A stretch of DNA of 35,732 nucleotides from Bifidobacterium breve (GTDB taxonomy: Bacteria; Actinomycetota; Thermoleophilia; Gaiellales; F1-60-MAGs149), in assembly GCA_945877865.1 (NCBI GenBank), contig CAMDVX010000004.1, forward strand, positions 1 through 35,732, read 5' to 3'. Positions within the stretch are counted from its first letter, which is position 1. Each line of letters opens with the position of its first letter. Both the position numbers and the translations under genes were made by a program. The notes beneath the pieces were generated by a model. The model saw only the letters and a program-made list of their open reading frames with translations. It did no database searches and was not told where the DNA came from. This document shows, piece after piece, positions 1 through 8,363 of the stretch.

Positions 1-973
1 CAGAGCCGAGCGAGACGGAGATGCCGCGCTCGAACATGCGCCGCACCGGCGCGTAGCCATCGCCAAGGTTCGCCTCGGTCGTCGGGCACACGCAGACGCC
101 GGCCCCGCGCTCGGCCAGCAGGTCAAGCTCGGCGTCATCGCAGTGCGTCCCGTGCACGATCACCGTGCGGCCGTCGAGCGCCCCCGCCGCATCGATCACC
201 TGGACCGGACGCAATCCGTACCACTCCAGCGACTCGCGGATCTCCCGCGGCTGCTCGTCCGCATGGATATGCAGCGGCAACGCCTGTGCGCGGGTGTAGG
301 CGCTGATTGCCGTCAGCCACTCCGGCGACACCGCTCGCATGGAGTGCGGCGCTGCACCGACCGTCACGAGCGGACGGTCCGCCGCCCACTGCCGCATTGC
401 CTCCAGTCGGCTGAGGTACGCGTCGACGTTCGGATCGCAGAAGCGTCGCTGGCCCGGCGTTGGCGGCACGTCCTTACCGCCTCGCTGATAGGCCACGAGC
501 AGCATCACGATCCGCAGGCCCTCCGCCTCAGCGGCCCGACAGACGGCCTCTGACAGCGCGTTCGGAGCGGCGTACGGCGTGCCGTCAGGCTGGTGGTGGA
601 CGTAGTGAAACTCGCCGACGCTCGTCGCCCCGCTCGCCCGCAGCTGCCGATAGCAGCGCCGCGCGACATCGAAGATGCGCTCCGGATCCATGCGACCAGC
701 CTGCGCGTACATCTCATCGCGCCACGTCCAGAAGTCGTCGTCGGGATTGGCAGGATCGATGCGCTCGACTGCTCCGCGCAGATCCCGCTGAAAGGCATGC
801 GAGTGGGCGTTGACGAAGCCGGGCAGCAGCGCGGCATCGACCAGCCGCTCAGCCTCTGCCGGCGCATCAGCCGCCGGGACGACAGCGGTGATCACGCCAT
901 CCGCGACCTCCACCGCGAGGCCGCGGCGCACGCCCTCAGCATCGAGCACGACGGCCGGCAGGAGCCAGGTCAC
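1..973 (-). CDS. hutF: Formimidoylglutamate deiminase, 3' end cut by window edge
   Basis: Amidohydrolase-fold enzyme of histidine degradation; the family converts N-formimino-L-glutamate to N-formyl-L-glutamate and ammonia. About 324 codons are visible and the frame runs off the left edge. The metal-binding HSHAFQR motif lies at residues 57-63, followed by WRDEMYAQ, then HIHADEQ and HGTHCDD further on, as in HutF rather than HutI. The GTG start at 971-973 overlaps the hutU stop in a GTGA tetranucleotide, so the two genes should be translationally coupled. This assigns the five-step route (HutF then HutG) instead of one-step HutG hydrolysis. Family assignment is by motif and context; another amidohydrolase such as a guanine deaminase is possible but less likely beside hutU. 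Confidence 0.85.
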   Translation of the reverse strand, partial: MTWLLPAVVLDAEGVRRGLAVEVADGVITAVVPAADAPAEAERLVDAALLPGFVNAHSHAFQRDLRGAVERIDPANPDDDFWTWRDEMYAQAGRMDPERIFDVARRCYRQLRASGATSVGEFHYVHHQPDGTPYAAPNALSEAVCRAAEAEGLRIVMLLVAYQRGGKDVPPTPGQRRFCDPNVDAYLSRLEAMRQWAADRPLVTVGAAPHSMRAVSPEWLTAISAYTRAQALPLHIHADEQPREIRESLEWYGLRPVQVIDAAGALDGRTVIVHGTHCDDAELDLLAERGAGVCVCPTTEANLGDGYAPVRRMFERGISVSLGS

Positions 974-2634
974 GTCGTGATCCCCGGCAGGTCGATGCCA
1001 CCGCGCACAGCGGCCTCCTTGGCGCTCGCGTAGCCCGCGTGCGCGTGGCGCATGACGCCCGTGCCAGGGTCGTTCCAGAGGACGCGCTCCAGCCGGAGCG
1101 CTCCCTCCTCCGTGCCATCGGCGACCACCTGCGCGCCCGAGTGGATCGAGCGGCCGATGCCGACGCCCCCGCCGTGATGCAGCGCGACCCAGGCCGCACC
1201 CGACGCGACGTTGAGCATCGCGTTCAGCACCGGCCAGTCGGCAATCGCATCCGAGCCGTCCTGCATGCCCTCCGTCTCGCGGTACGGCGAGGCGACGGAG
1301 CCAGAATCGAGATGGTCGCGACCAATGACGAGCGGTGCGGCGACCTCGCCCGAGCGCACCAGCTCGTTGAAGCGCAGACCTGCCCGATGGCGCTCGCCGT
1401 GGCCGATCCAGCAGATCCGCGCCGGCAGCCCCTGGAAGGCGATCTTCTCCTGCGCGCCATCCAACCAGCGCTGGAGGCGATCGTCGCTGGGGAACAGCTC
1501 GCGCATCGCGGTATCCGTCGCCGCAATATCAGCCGTTTCGCCCGACAGAGCGGCCCAGCGGAACGGTCCGATGCCCTTGCAAAACAAGGGCCGCACGTAG
1601 GCCTCGACGAAGCCCGGATAGTCGAACGCGTTCGTGAGCCCGCCCGTGCGCGCCTCCGTGCGCAGCGCATTGCCGTAGTCGAAGACCTCAGCGCCGCGGC
1701 TCTTGAACTCGAGCATGGCCTGCACGTGACGGACGATCGACTGCCGCGCGAGGTCGATGTAGCGCGCCGGATGCACCTCGCGAAGATCCTCTGCGCCATC
1801 GACCGAGAAGCCGGCTGGGATGTAGCCGACGAGCGGATCGTGCGCGGAGGTCTGGTCCGTCACGATGTCCGGCAGGAAGCCACGCGCGAGCAGCTCCGGC
1901 AGGACCTCCGCCGCGTTGCCAAGCAGGCCGACTGACAGCGGCTGCTGCTCGCGGCGCGCCTCCTCAACGCGCGCGAGCGCCTCGTCAATATCGTCGTAGC
2001 GCTCGTCGAGGTAGCGCGTCTCGAGGCGACGGTCGATGTGGTGCGTATCGACCTCAACGCAGAGCGCAACGCCGCCGTTCATCGTGACGGCCAGCGGCTG
2101 CGCACCACCCATGCCGCCGAGCCCCGCCGTCAGGACGATGCGGCCCGCAAGCGAGCCACCGAACCGCTGCTCCGCGATCGCCGCGAACGTCTCATAGGTC
2201 CCCTGCACGATGCCCTGCGAGCCGATGTAGATCCACGATCCTGCCGTCATCTGCCCGTACATCGTCAGACCGAGCGCCTCGAGGCGACGAAACTCGTCCC
2301 ACGTGGCCCACTCCGGCACGAGCAGGGAGTTTGCCAGCAGCACGCGTGGCGCCATGCGGTGCGTCGGGAAGACGCCGACGACGCGGCCGGACTGCACGAG
2401 CATCGTCTCCTCGTCGCCGAGGCGCTTGAGCGTTGCAACGATCTGGTGGTAGTCCTCCCACGATCGCGCCGCCTTGCCCGTGCCGCCGTACACCACGAGC
2501 TTGTCTGGCGCCTCCGCCACGTCGGGATCGAGGTTGTTCATCAGCATCCGCAGCGCAGCCTCCTGCAGCCAGCCTTGGCAGCTGAGCGTCGTACCTCGCG
2601 GAGCGCGAACGACCGGTGGGGAAGCTTCCGACAT
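970..2634 (-). CDS. hutU: Urocanate hydratase
   Basis: Urocanase, second step of histidine degradation: hydrates urocanate to 4-imidazolone-5-propionate using tightly bound NAD+ as electrophile; cytosolic. The protein is 554 residues, the usual family length. Family motifs include [11 protein letters not shown] (49-59), [13 protein letters not shown] (138-150), [11 protein letters not shown] (170-180), and RICWIG with Cys408, which corresponds to the essential Cys410 of the Pseudomonas enzyme; [13 protein letters not shown] and [10 protein letters not shown] follow. I chose ATG 2634 because GGAGG sits 6 nt before it; the open frame extends 40 codons upstream but those residues are not family-like. 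It is first gene of a hutU-hutF operon diverging from the tRNA gene. A weak -10 (TAGTCT) is visible about 60 nt upstream. Confidence 0.96.
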   Translation of the reverse strand: MSEASPPVVRAPRGTTLSCQGWLQEAALRMLMNNLDPDVAEAPDKLVVYGGTGKAARSWEDYHQIVATLKRLGDEETMLVQSGRVVGVFPTHRMAPRVLLANSLLVPEWATWDEFRRLEALGLTMYGQMTAGSWIYIGSQGIVQGTYETFAAIAEQRFGGSLAGRIVLTAGLGGMGGAQPLAVTMNGGVALCVEVDTHHIDRRLETRYLDERYDDIDEALARVEEARREQQPLSVGLLGNAAEVLPELLARGFLPDIVTDQTSAHDPLVGYIPAGFSVDGAEDLREVHPARYIDLARQSIVRHVQAMLEFKSRGAEVFDYGNALRTEARTGGLTNAFDYPGFVEAYVRPLFCKGIGPFRWAALSGETADIAATDTAMRELFPSDDRLQRWLDGAQEKIAFQGLPARICWIGHGERHRAGLRFNELVRSGEVAAPLVIGRDHLDSGSVASPYRETEGMQDGSDAIADWPVLNAMLNVASGAAWVALHHGGGVGIGRSIHSGAQVVADGTEEGALRLERVLWNDPGTGVMRHAHAGYASAKEAAVRGGIDLPGITT

Positions 2635-2745
2635 GCGATCCTCCAACGAGCAATAGACGGGACGGGTAGGCGCCCGGATAGCGAGCAGACTACCGCGCCT
2701 GCCCGGCCTCCGCAGTGATCGCGACGGGGCCGGACCGGGCTGTCC

Positions 2746-2751
2746 TATACT
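2746..2751 (+). promoter_or_regulatory. -10 box of tRNA-Gly promoter
   Basis: TATACT ends 10 nt before the mature tRNA 5' end, consistent with transcription starting a few bases before the tRNA. No good -35 box is seen at the expected distance. Confidence 0.5.
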
Positions 2752-2761
2752 CACGAACCAC

Positions 2762-2835
2762 GCGGATGTAGCTCAGTTGGCTAGAGCGTCGCCTTGCCAT
2801 GGCGAAGGTCGAGGGTTCGAGTCCCTTCATCCGCT
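2762..2835 (+). tRNA. tRNA-Gly (anticodon GCC)
   Basis: A full cloverleaf can be drawn. The acceptor stem is GCGGATG with CATCCGC, the D-arm GCTC/GAGC, the anticodon stem TCGCC/GGCGA with loop TTGCCAT, and the T-arm GAGGG/CCCTT around TTCGAGT. The anticodon GCC reads GGC/GGU glycine codons. The discriminator is T and CCA is not encoded, so it must be added enzymatically. Confidence 0.97.
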
Positions 2836-2906
2836 CTTCCCCGGCTGTGGGCTGCGTCGGACGCCTGCGGCTGGTCAGCACAGCGGTCGCCTGAGGAACG
2901 GACCGC

Positions 2907-3842
2907 TTAGCCACGACCGTGCGGCGCCGACCAGTCCAACGCAGGTCCGAGCGGCACGATCCCCGCCGGATTGAGCTGGCGATGCGTCACGAAGTAGTGG
3001 CGCTTGATGGCATCGAGGTCGACGGTCTCGGCGATGCCGGGGTGCTGGTAGAGATCGCGCAGGTAGGGGCCGAGGTTGGGATAGTCGGCGATGCGGCGGA
3101 GGTTCGTCTTGAAGTGCGTCACGTAGACGGGGTCGAAGCGGATCAGCGTCGTAAAGAGGCGCCAGTCGACCTCGGTGAGCTGCGAGCCCAGCAGGTAGCG
3201 GCGGGAGGCAAGGCGCTCGTCGAGCTCATCGAGCATCCTGAACAGCACAGCGAACGCCTCGTCGTACGCCGCCTGCGTCGTCGCGAACCCACAGCGGTAC
3301 ACGCCGTTGTTGACGGCCTCATAGATGCGGTCCTCCAGCGCATCGAGCTCCGCAATCAGCTCGGGCGGACGGAGGTTAAGGCGCGTGTCCGTGAAGGCGT
3401 CAAAGGCCTCATCAAGGACGCGCATCAGGAGCGCCGACTCGTTGCAGACGACGCGTCGCGTGACGGTATCCCACAGCGTCGGCACCGTCACGCGACCGTC
3501 GTAGGCGGGATCGGTCAGACGGTAGGCCTCCGCGAGGAAGCGGAAGCCCTCGAAAGGATCAACGTCGGATCCTGGCGGCGCACCGAAGCCCCAGCCCCGC
3601 TCGTCACGGATCGGATCGACCACGGCCATCGGCACGACGTCGTGGAGCCCCTTGAGGTGCCGGACGATGATCGTGCGATGCGCCCACGGACAGGCGTACG
3701 AGACGTAGAGCCGGTAGCGCCCGGCCGCGGCCGGGTACGGCGCCGAACCGTCGGGCTGGACGCAGTCAAGAAAGCGGCTCGCCTGCCGGACGAAGCGCCC
3801 GCCGGCATCAGCCTCGCGGGGGAGCTGTGGAAGACCGGCCAT
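2907..3842 (-). CDS. Glutathionyl-hydroquinone reductase-like (Xi-class GST, YqjG/ECM4 family)
   Basis: Omega/Xi-class glutathione-transferase-fold enzyme. Characterised members reductively remove glutathione from glutathionyl-hydroquinones via a catalytic cysteine. The protein is 311 residues; YACPWAHRT places the catalytic Cys at residue 51, followed by the family block VVDPIRDERGWGF and a C-terminal helical domain with LTEVDWRLFTTLIRFDPVY. ATG 3842 is preferred because it begins 51 residues before the Cys as in the family, and a TACGGT -10 box lies 6 nt upstream. The longer frame to 3914 would overlap the divergent MFS gene. Actinobacteria mostly use mycothiol rather than glutathione, so the native thiol is uncertain. 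Confidence 0.88.
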   Translation of the reverse strand: MAGLPQLPREADAGGRFVRQASRFLDCVQPDGSAPYPAAAGRYRLYVSYACPWAHRTIIVRHLKGLHDVVPMAVVDPIRDERGWGFGAPPGSDVDPFEGFRFLAEAYRLTDPAYDGRVTVPTLWDTVTRRVVCNESALLMRVLDEAFDAFTDTRLNLRPPELIAELDALEDRIYEAVNNGVYRCGFATTQAAYDEAFAVLFRMLDELDERLASRRYLLGSQLTEVDWRLFTTLIRFDPVYVTHFKTNLRRIADYPNLGPYLRDLYQHPGIAETVDLDAIKRHYFVTHRQLNPAGIVPLGPALDWSAPHGRG

Positions 3843-3848
3843 TCCCCT

Positions 3849-3854
3849 ACCGTA
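3849..3854 (-). promoter_or_regulatory. -10 box giving a leaderless transcript (reductase gene)
   Basis: On the minus strand TACGGT is followed by 6 nt (AGGGGA) and then the ATG at 3842. The predicted transcription start falls on or beside the start codon. Confidence 0.4.
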
Positions 3855-3870
3855 GCGCGCACCGACCACG

Positions 3871-3876
3871 TATTCT
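3871..3876 (+). promoter_or_regulatory. -10 box giving a leaderless transcript (MFS gene)
   Basis: TATTCT, then CTCGCC, then the ATG at 3883. No Shine-Dalgarno sequence precedes the ATG, so a leaderless mRNA is the simplest reading. Confidence 0.45.
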
Positions 3877-3882
3877 CTCGCC

Positions 3883-5064
3883 ATGCTCCGCATTACGAAC
3901 GCACGCTTCGCCATCGTCGTCTGCGCGCTCGGCGCACTCGGCGAGGCGCTGTTCTACACCGCGCTCGCTCCGATGCTGCCGTCGCTCGACGAGCAGCTCA
4001 ACCTCAGCCATCAGCTGGCCGGGCTGCTGGTCGCGGGCTACGCCATCGGCTACGTCCTCGGCACCTACCCGGCGATCCGTCTCACCGCGAGCATCGGACC
4101 CCGCTCGACTGCGGTGGCTGGCGTCCTGCTCGTCGCTCTGGCGACGACGATCTTCGCGCTTGGCAGCCAGCTCGAGCTGCTCCTCGCCGCGCGCGTGCTC
4201 GTCGGGGTTGGCAGCGCCGTCGCCTACACGGGCGTGCTCGCCGCCGCTGGCAGCCTGGCCGGGCCTACTCACCGGGGCGCGGCGATCGGCACGGTCTACA
4301 GCGGCGGCGCCGCTGGCTCAGCCGTGGGGCCCCTCGTCGGGGCACTCGCCGAGAACGTGGGCCGCGGCAGCGTCTTCATGGCCGTGGCGGCGCTCCAGGT
4401 GGTGATCGCCGGGCTCCTCTCGCGGCTACCGAGCGTGCCGCAGACAGCGGGTGTCTCAGTGCGGTCCATGCTCGAGAACTTCCGCTACCCCGTCGTCCGC
4501 ATGGGCGTGTGGATCACCGCAATTCCGGGCTTCGCCCTCGGGGTGCTGACAGTCTCAGGCTCGTATCGCCTCGACGAGTTTGGGGCGGGGGCCGTGATGA
4601 TCGCAGCGTCCTTCAGCGGCATCGCCGTGATTGGCATCTTCGTCAACCCAAACGTCGGCAAGCTGACGGATCGCATCGGCCGCAGGCTGCCCATCCTGCT
4701 GGCGCTGCTCGCGGCGGCTGGCACCCTCACAGTGCTGGCCCTGCTGGCGCTGGCGGTGCCCACCATGGTGCTGATTGCCATCACGGGCGCTCTGCTGCTG
4801 TCGATCGGTGGGCCCGGACTGGCACTGATCGGCGATGAGATCAAGCGCCACGGTGGCGATCCAGCGGTCGCGACGTTCCTGATGAACCTCGGCTGGGGGC
4901 CGAGCGCCGCGCTCGGAGCAATCGTCGCTGGCCTGGCCCACGGTGCGGTCGGCGCAGAGCTCTCGCTAGCGCTGCTGGCCGTCGTCGCGCTCGGCTCCGC
5001 GCTGCTCGTGCGCCGCTACGTGCGTCCCAGCCCGAGCCTTGCACCGAGCGCCGGCTCGCTGTAG
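3883..5064 (+). CDS. MFS transporter, 12-TM drug/metabolite exporter type
   Basis: Major facilitator superfamily permease of 393 residues, with about 12 hydrophobic segments. A charged cytoplasmic loop near the middle carries the motif-A-like GKLTDRIGRRLPIL (about residues 261-274). The N-terminal half includes a glycine-rich stretch (VLVGVGSAVAYTGVLAAAG) resembling the motif C region of antiporters. The substrate cannot be told from sequence; the closest general type is the AraJ/DHA1-like proton-coupled exporter. It diverges from the quinone-reductase-like gene with only 40 bp between start codons, so the two may respond to the same signal. It converges tightly with the methyltransferase gene (3 nt between stop codons). 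Confidence 0.88.
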   Translation: MLRITNARFAIVVCALGALGEALFYTALAPMLPSLDEQLNLSHQLAGLLVAGYAIGYVLGTYPAIRLTASIGPRSTAVAGVLLVALATTIFALGSQLELLLAARVLVGVGSAVAYTGVLAAAGSLAGPTHRGAAIGTVYSGGAAGSAVGPLVGALAENVGRGSVFMAVAALQVVIAGLLSRLPSVPQTAGVSVRSMLENFRYPVVRMGVWITAIPGFALGVLTVSGSYRLDEFGAGAVMIAASFSGIAVIGIFVNPNVGKLTDRIGRRLPILLALLAAAGTLTVLALLALAVPTMVLIAITGALLLSIGGPGLALIGDEIKRHGGDPAVATFLMNLGWGPSAALGAIVAGLAHGAVGAELSLALLAVVALGSALLVRRYVRPSPSLAPSAGSL

Positions 5065-5067
5065 GGA

Positions 5068-5835
5068 TTACTGCTGGCTGCGCTTGCGAGCCCGCCAGAC
5101 CTCCTCGATCGGCCACTGCGCAGCCCACGCGGCGGTGGCGAAGGAGTAGCGCGTCGTGGCGTCGGGTGGCGTGTAAATCTCGATTAGCTGCTCCACCTCG
5201 AACCCACAGCGCCGAAGCAGCGCGAGCTGCTCGCCGTGTGGAAGGTGAAACTCAACGGATCCGTCATCCGGCCAGTCGAGCTCGTGCAATCCACGCTGCG
5301 GGCGCCGCAGCGACTCCCCAATGACGTCGGCTTCAGCATCGCCCAGGCAGAGGACCGCGAGCACCGAGTTGACGAGGAAGATCAGCTCGCCACCCGGCCG
5401 CAGGATTCGCGCGGCCTCCGGGATCCACGCATACGGATCGCACCAGATGCTCGCACCGTACTCGGAGATTGCGAGGTCGAACGAGTCGTCGGCGAAGGGC
5501 GTTGCCTCAGCGTTGCCGTGGTGCAGCGGAAAATCGATTCCGTGCTCCGCCTGCAGGCGTCGCGCCGTCTTCAGCTGCTCCTCCGAGTTGTCGATGCCGA
5601 CGGGGCGTGCCCCGCGACGCGCCAGCCACGCCGACACGTAGCCCGTGCCACAGCCGAGCTCGATCGTGTCAAGCCCGGCGACGGAGTCCGGCAGCAGGCC
5701 GACGTCGGCTTCGGGCACGCCAAACACGCCCCATGCCGGCTCGCCGGCCCACGAGCGCTCGCCTGCGGCGACGAAGTCCGCCGCCCAGAGGTCCCACTGC
5801 GCGCGGTTCGACGCAACGTGCGCAGGCAGGTCCAC
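5068..5835 (-). CDS. Class I SAM-dependent methyltransferase
   Basis: Rossmann-fold methyltransferase of 255 residues. Motif I is IELGCGTGYVSAWLARRG (58-75), the acidic end of strand beta-2 is VGIDNSEEQL, motif II is FDLAISEYG, and post-II is ILRPGGELIFL. This is the UbiE/UbiG-like subgroup; the substrate is unknown. The GTG start at 5835 is 3 nt after the stop of the upstream E1-like gene (TAG ACG GTG), so it is the second gene of a two-gene operon and probably translated by coupling; no strong Shine-Dalgarno is seen. A role linked to the upstream enzyme is inference. Confidence 0.85.
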   Translation of the reverse strand: MDLPAHVASNRAQWDLWAADFVAAGERSWAGEPAWGVFGVPEADVGLLPDSVAGLDTIELGCGTGYVSAWLARRGARPVGIDNSEEQLKTARRLQAEHGIDFPLHHGNAEATPFADDSFDLAISEYGASIWCDPYAWIPEAARILRPGGELIFLVNSVLAVLCLGDAEADVIGESLRRPQRGLHELDWPDDGSVEFHLPHGEQLALLRRCGFEVEQLIEIYTPPDATTRYSFATAAWAAQWPIEEVWRARKRSQQ

Positions 5836-5838
5836 CGT

Positions 5839-8211
5839 CTACTCGGGGCGCCAGAGGCCAGCGATCGCGGCCTCCGCGATCGCCTCTGCGCTGAGGTCGA
5901 GCCACTCGTAGACCGCAGGCTGCGATCCGCACTGGCCGAAGCGATCGACGCCGAGCGGAATCAGCGGGCAACCGAACGCGGCACCAAGAAAGGCCAGAGC
6001 GTGCGGCGCTGCGTCGTGCACCGTGACGAGCGGCGTGCCGCGCTCCTCGGGCAGAGTCAGTCGCTCGAGAATCGAGGGATCGCTGAGGCGGCCGCTCCGC
6101 AGCGCACCCGTGCGTGTGCGTAGCGCTCGAAAGAGGCGGTCGGGGCTCGTGATGTTGATCACCGAGGCGCCGATGTCCTCCTCCGCGAGCAGGTCGCGCG
6201 CCAGCAGCGCCTGCGGCACCATGGCACCACAGGCGGCGATCACGACGCGTGAGCCTGTCCCGCCCGCCTCCGCCTCGACGAGCCGATAGCCCCCCGCGAG
6301 CACGTCGTCGCGCAGCGCCGCGCGGTCAGATCGCTCCAGCAGGGCGGCGAAGCTGTCCTGCTCGATGGGCGTCGTGGACAGGCGCAGGTAGTGCGCCTCG
6401 CCGTCGGCCCGGACGATGTCGCGCAACCCGTGCAGCAGCACCCACTCCGTCTCGAGCGCAAAGCAGGGCTCCCACATCGTCACGCCTGGTAGCTCCATGC
6501 CGATTGACGCGGTGATCGACGACTGGTGCGCACCGCCCTCACGCGAGAGCGACACGCCCGAGGGCGTGCCGGCGAAGACGAAGCGCGCACCCGAGTACAC
6601 CGAGTAGATCAACGCGTCGAGCCCGCGGCACACGAACGGGTCGTAGACGGTGCCGACCGGCAGCAGCTGCGTGCCGTGCAGCTCGGCGCCAAGGCCAAGC
6701 TGCCCGAGCAGCAGAAAGAGGTTCATCTCCGAGATGCCGAGCTCGATGTGCTGACCCTGCGGCGACGGCTCCCAGCGCAGGGGACCTGCGTCCTCGATCT
6801 CAAAGACCTCCTCGACGACGGGGCTAAACACGCCGCGCTTGTTGATCCAGCCACCGAGGCCGGTCGAGATCGACACGTCGGGGCTCGTGGTCACGACGTG
6901 CCGAGCGATCTCGTCCACGCCGGAGAGATCTAGCAGCGCTCGCGCCCAGGCGTCCTGGCTCGAGGTCGGCCGCGTGGTGATGGGTCCGAACTCGTCGGGA
7001 ATGGCATAGGGATCGACGAGCAGCGGCGGCATTGCCTTGCCGTCATCGAGGCGTTCTGCCGAGGCGCGACAGATGCGAGCCTCGGGAGAGCCGTCTGCGA
7101 AGCCCGCCCACTCGTCGTCCGGATCGGCCAGCTCGCCACGGAGCTCGTCGATCTGCGGACCGGACAAGAGCGCTGAGTGGTTCATGGGATGCCCAGCGAT
7201 CGGCAGGCCCCAGCCCTTGATGGTGAACGCGAAGATGACCGTCGGCCGCTCTGGATCGGCATCAGCCCGCTCGAGCGCCGCGATCATATCCCCGAGGTCG
7301 TGCCCACCGAGATCGCCGATCAGACGTGGCAGCGCCGCGTCCTCGTACGCGCCAAGCACGGACTTCAGCGCCTTGCGGTCGCGCTGCGGGGCTCCGTCGA
7401 TCACGAGCTTGCGGATCTCACCGCCGCCCTTGCGGAGGAGGCTCTGGTACTCGGGGTTGGCCATCTCGTCGATCCGCCGCTCCAGCGCACTGCCGCCGTC
7501 GAGCGCGAAGGCCTCGCGCAGCTGCGAGCCGTACTTGACGATCTCAACCTGCCAGCCATGGTCGCGGAAGACGTGCGTAAACTCCTGCGAGCGGACGCCG
7601 GGGATCACGCGATCGAGGCTCTGCCGGTTGAAGTCGACGATCCACGTCAGCTGGCCCAGACCACGCGCCGCCGGGTCGGCGAGCGCCTCCCAGACGTTGC
7701 CCTCATCCAGCTCGGCATCGCCGAGCAGGGCGACGAAGCGGCGGCCAGGCGGCGTGTCGAAGTGCGCACCGACGTAGCGGTCCACCACGCTCGCAAACAG
7801 CGGCGCCGCCGCGCCAAGGCCGACGGAGCCGGTCGAGAAGTCGATTGGATCGGGGTCCTTCGTGCGCGACGGGTATGACTGCAGGCCACCAAAGTCGCGC
7901 AGCGTCGTGAGGTACTCGCGGTCGAGGCGCCCGAGCAGATAGTTGATCGAGTGCAGCACCGGCGAGGCGTGCGGCTTCACGGCGACGCGATCACCCTGCT
8001 TGAGCCAGTGGAAGTAGAGCGCCGTCATCGCGGTCACCATCGACGCCGACGACGCCTGATGCCCGCCGACCTTGAGACCATCGCCCTTCGGGCGCTCGCG
8101 GTTGGCGTAGTCGATCATGCGCGTGGCGAGCCAGAGGACGCGGCGCTGAATCGCAGCGAGCGTCTCGAGGTCGACTGCAACCTGCGGGGCGGGCGGAGGA
8201 GACGTGGCCAT
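5839..8211 (-). CDS. Thiamine-diphosphate 2-oxo acid dehydrogenase E1-like / transketolase-like protein
   Basis: Homodimeric AceE/transketolase-superfamily protein of 790 residues. The ThDP/Mg2+ motif is GDAELDEGN (164-172) with the terminal Asn of the second half at 195 (IVDFNRQSLD). The N-terminal part carries LKVGGHQASS and KPHASPVLHSINYLLG; the pyrimidine-binding domain follows, with GISEMNLFLLLGQLG, and the C-terminal domain ends near the stop. It is about 100 residues shorter than typical AceE (about 890) and the internal block after KGWGLP differs (GHPMNHSALLS). No E2 or E3 gene is nearby, so whether it feeds a pyruvate dehydrogenase complex or acts on another 2-oxo acid or sugar phosphate is open. 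ATG 8211 follows a TACGAT box by 6 nt. Confidence 0.8.
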   Translation of the reverse strand: MATSPPPAPQVAVDLETLAAIQRRVLWLATRMIDYANRERPKGDGLKVGGHQASSASMVTAMTALYFHWLKQGDRVAVKPHASPVLHSINYLLGRLDREYLTTLRDFGGLQSYPSRTKDPDPIDFSTGSVGLGAAAPLFASVVDRYVGAHFDTPPGRRFVALLGDAELDEGNVWEALADPAARGLGQLTWIVDFNRQSLDRVIPGVRSQEFTHVFRDHGWQVEIVKYGSQLREAFALDGGSALERRIDEMANPEYQSLLRKGGGEIRKLVIDGAPQRDRKALKSVLGAYEDAALPRLIGDLGGHDLGDMIAALERADADPERPTVIFAFTIKGWGLPIAGHPMNHSALLSGPQIDELRGELADPDDEWAGFADGSPEARICRASAERLDDGKAMPPLLVDPYAIPDEFGPITTRPTSSQDAWARALLDLSGVDEIARHVVTTSPDVSISTGLGGWINKRGVFSPVVEEVFEIEDAGPLRWEPSPQGQHIELGISEMNLFLLLGQLGLGAELHGTQLLPVGTVYDPFVCRGLDALIYSVYSGARFVFAGTPSGVSLSREGGAHQSSITASIGMELPGVTMWEPCFALETEWVLLHGLRDIVRADGEAHYLRLSTTPIEQDSFAALLERSDRAALRDDVLAGGYRLVEAEAGGTGSRVVIAACGAMVPQALLARDLLAEEDIGASVINITSPDRLFRALRTRTGALRSGRLSDPSILERLTLPEERGTPLVTVHDAAPHALAFLGAAFGCPLIPLGVDRFGQCGSQPAVYEWLDLSAEAIAEAAIAGLWRPE

Positions 8212-8217
8212 GGCGGC

Positions 8218-8223
8218 ATCGTA
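8218..8223 (-). promoter_or_regulatory. -10 box giving a leaderless transcript (E1-like operon)
   Basis: On the minus strand TACGAT, then GCCGCC, then ATG (8211). The 6-nt gap matches the spacing at other starts in this window. Confidence 0.45.
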
Positions 8224-8325
8224 CCCGCAGATCCGCTCGTCAGTAGAGTTCCCCCGTGGGTCATACGACGCGGACGACGATCATCGCTGCGACCGGCCAA
8301 CCACGGTCACTCGGCGCCTCGACAC

Positions 8326-8354
8326 TTGCATTCACACGTGTGCTGACATACGGT
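8326..8354 (+). promoter_or_regulatory. Promoter of the propeller/OmpA gene
   Basis: TTGCAT (8326-8331), a 17-nt spacer, then TACGGT (8349-8354). A start about 7 nt later gives only a few bases of leader before the ATG at 8364, which supports that start over the longer frame beginning at 8256. Confidence 0.5.
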
Positions 8355-8363
8355 CACGTTCAG

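Noticed and set aside
2836-2906. A second tRNA or a clear terminator after tRNA-Gly
   Set aside because: No second cloverleaf and no convincing stem with a T-tract are present in this gap.
2919-4838. A 639-codon plus-strand frame spanning the reductase and MFS genes
   Set aside because: Its translation is Arg-rich text without domains and it overlaps two well-supported genes in other frames.
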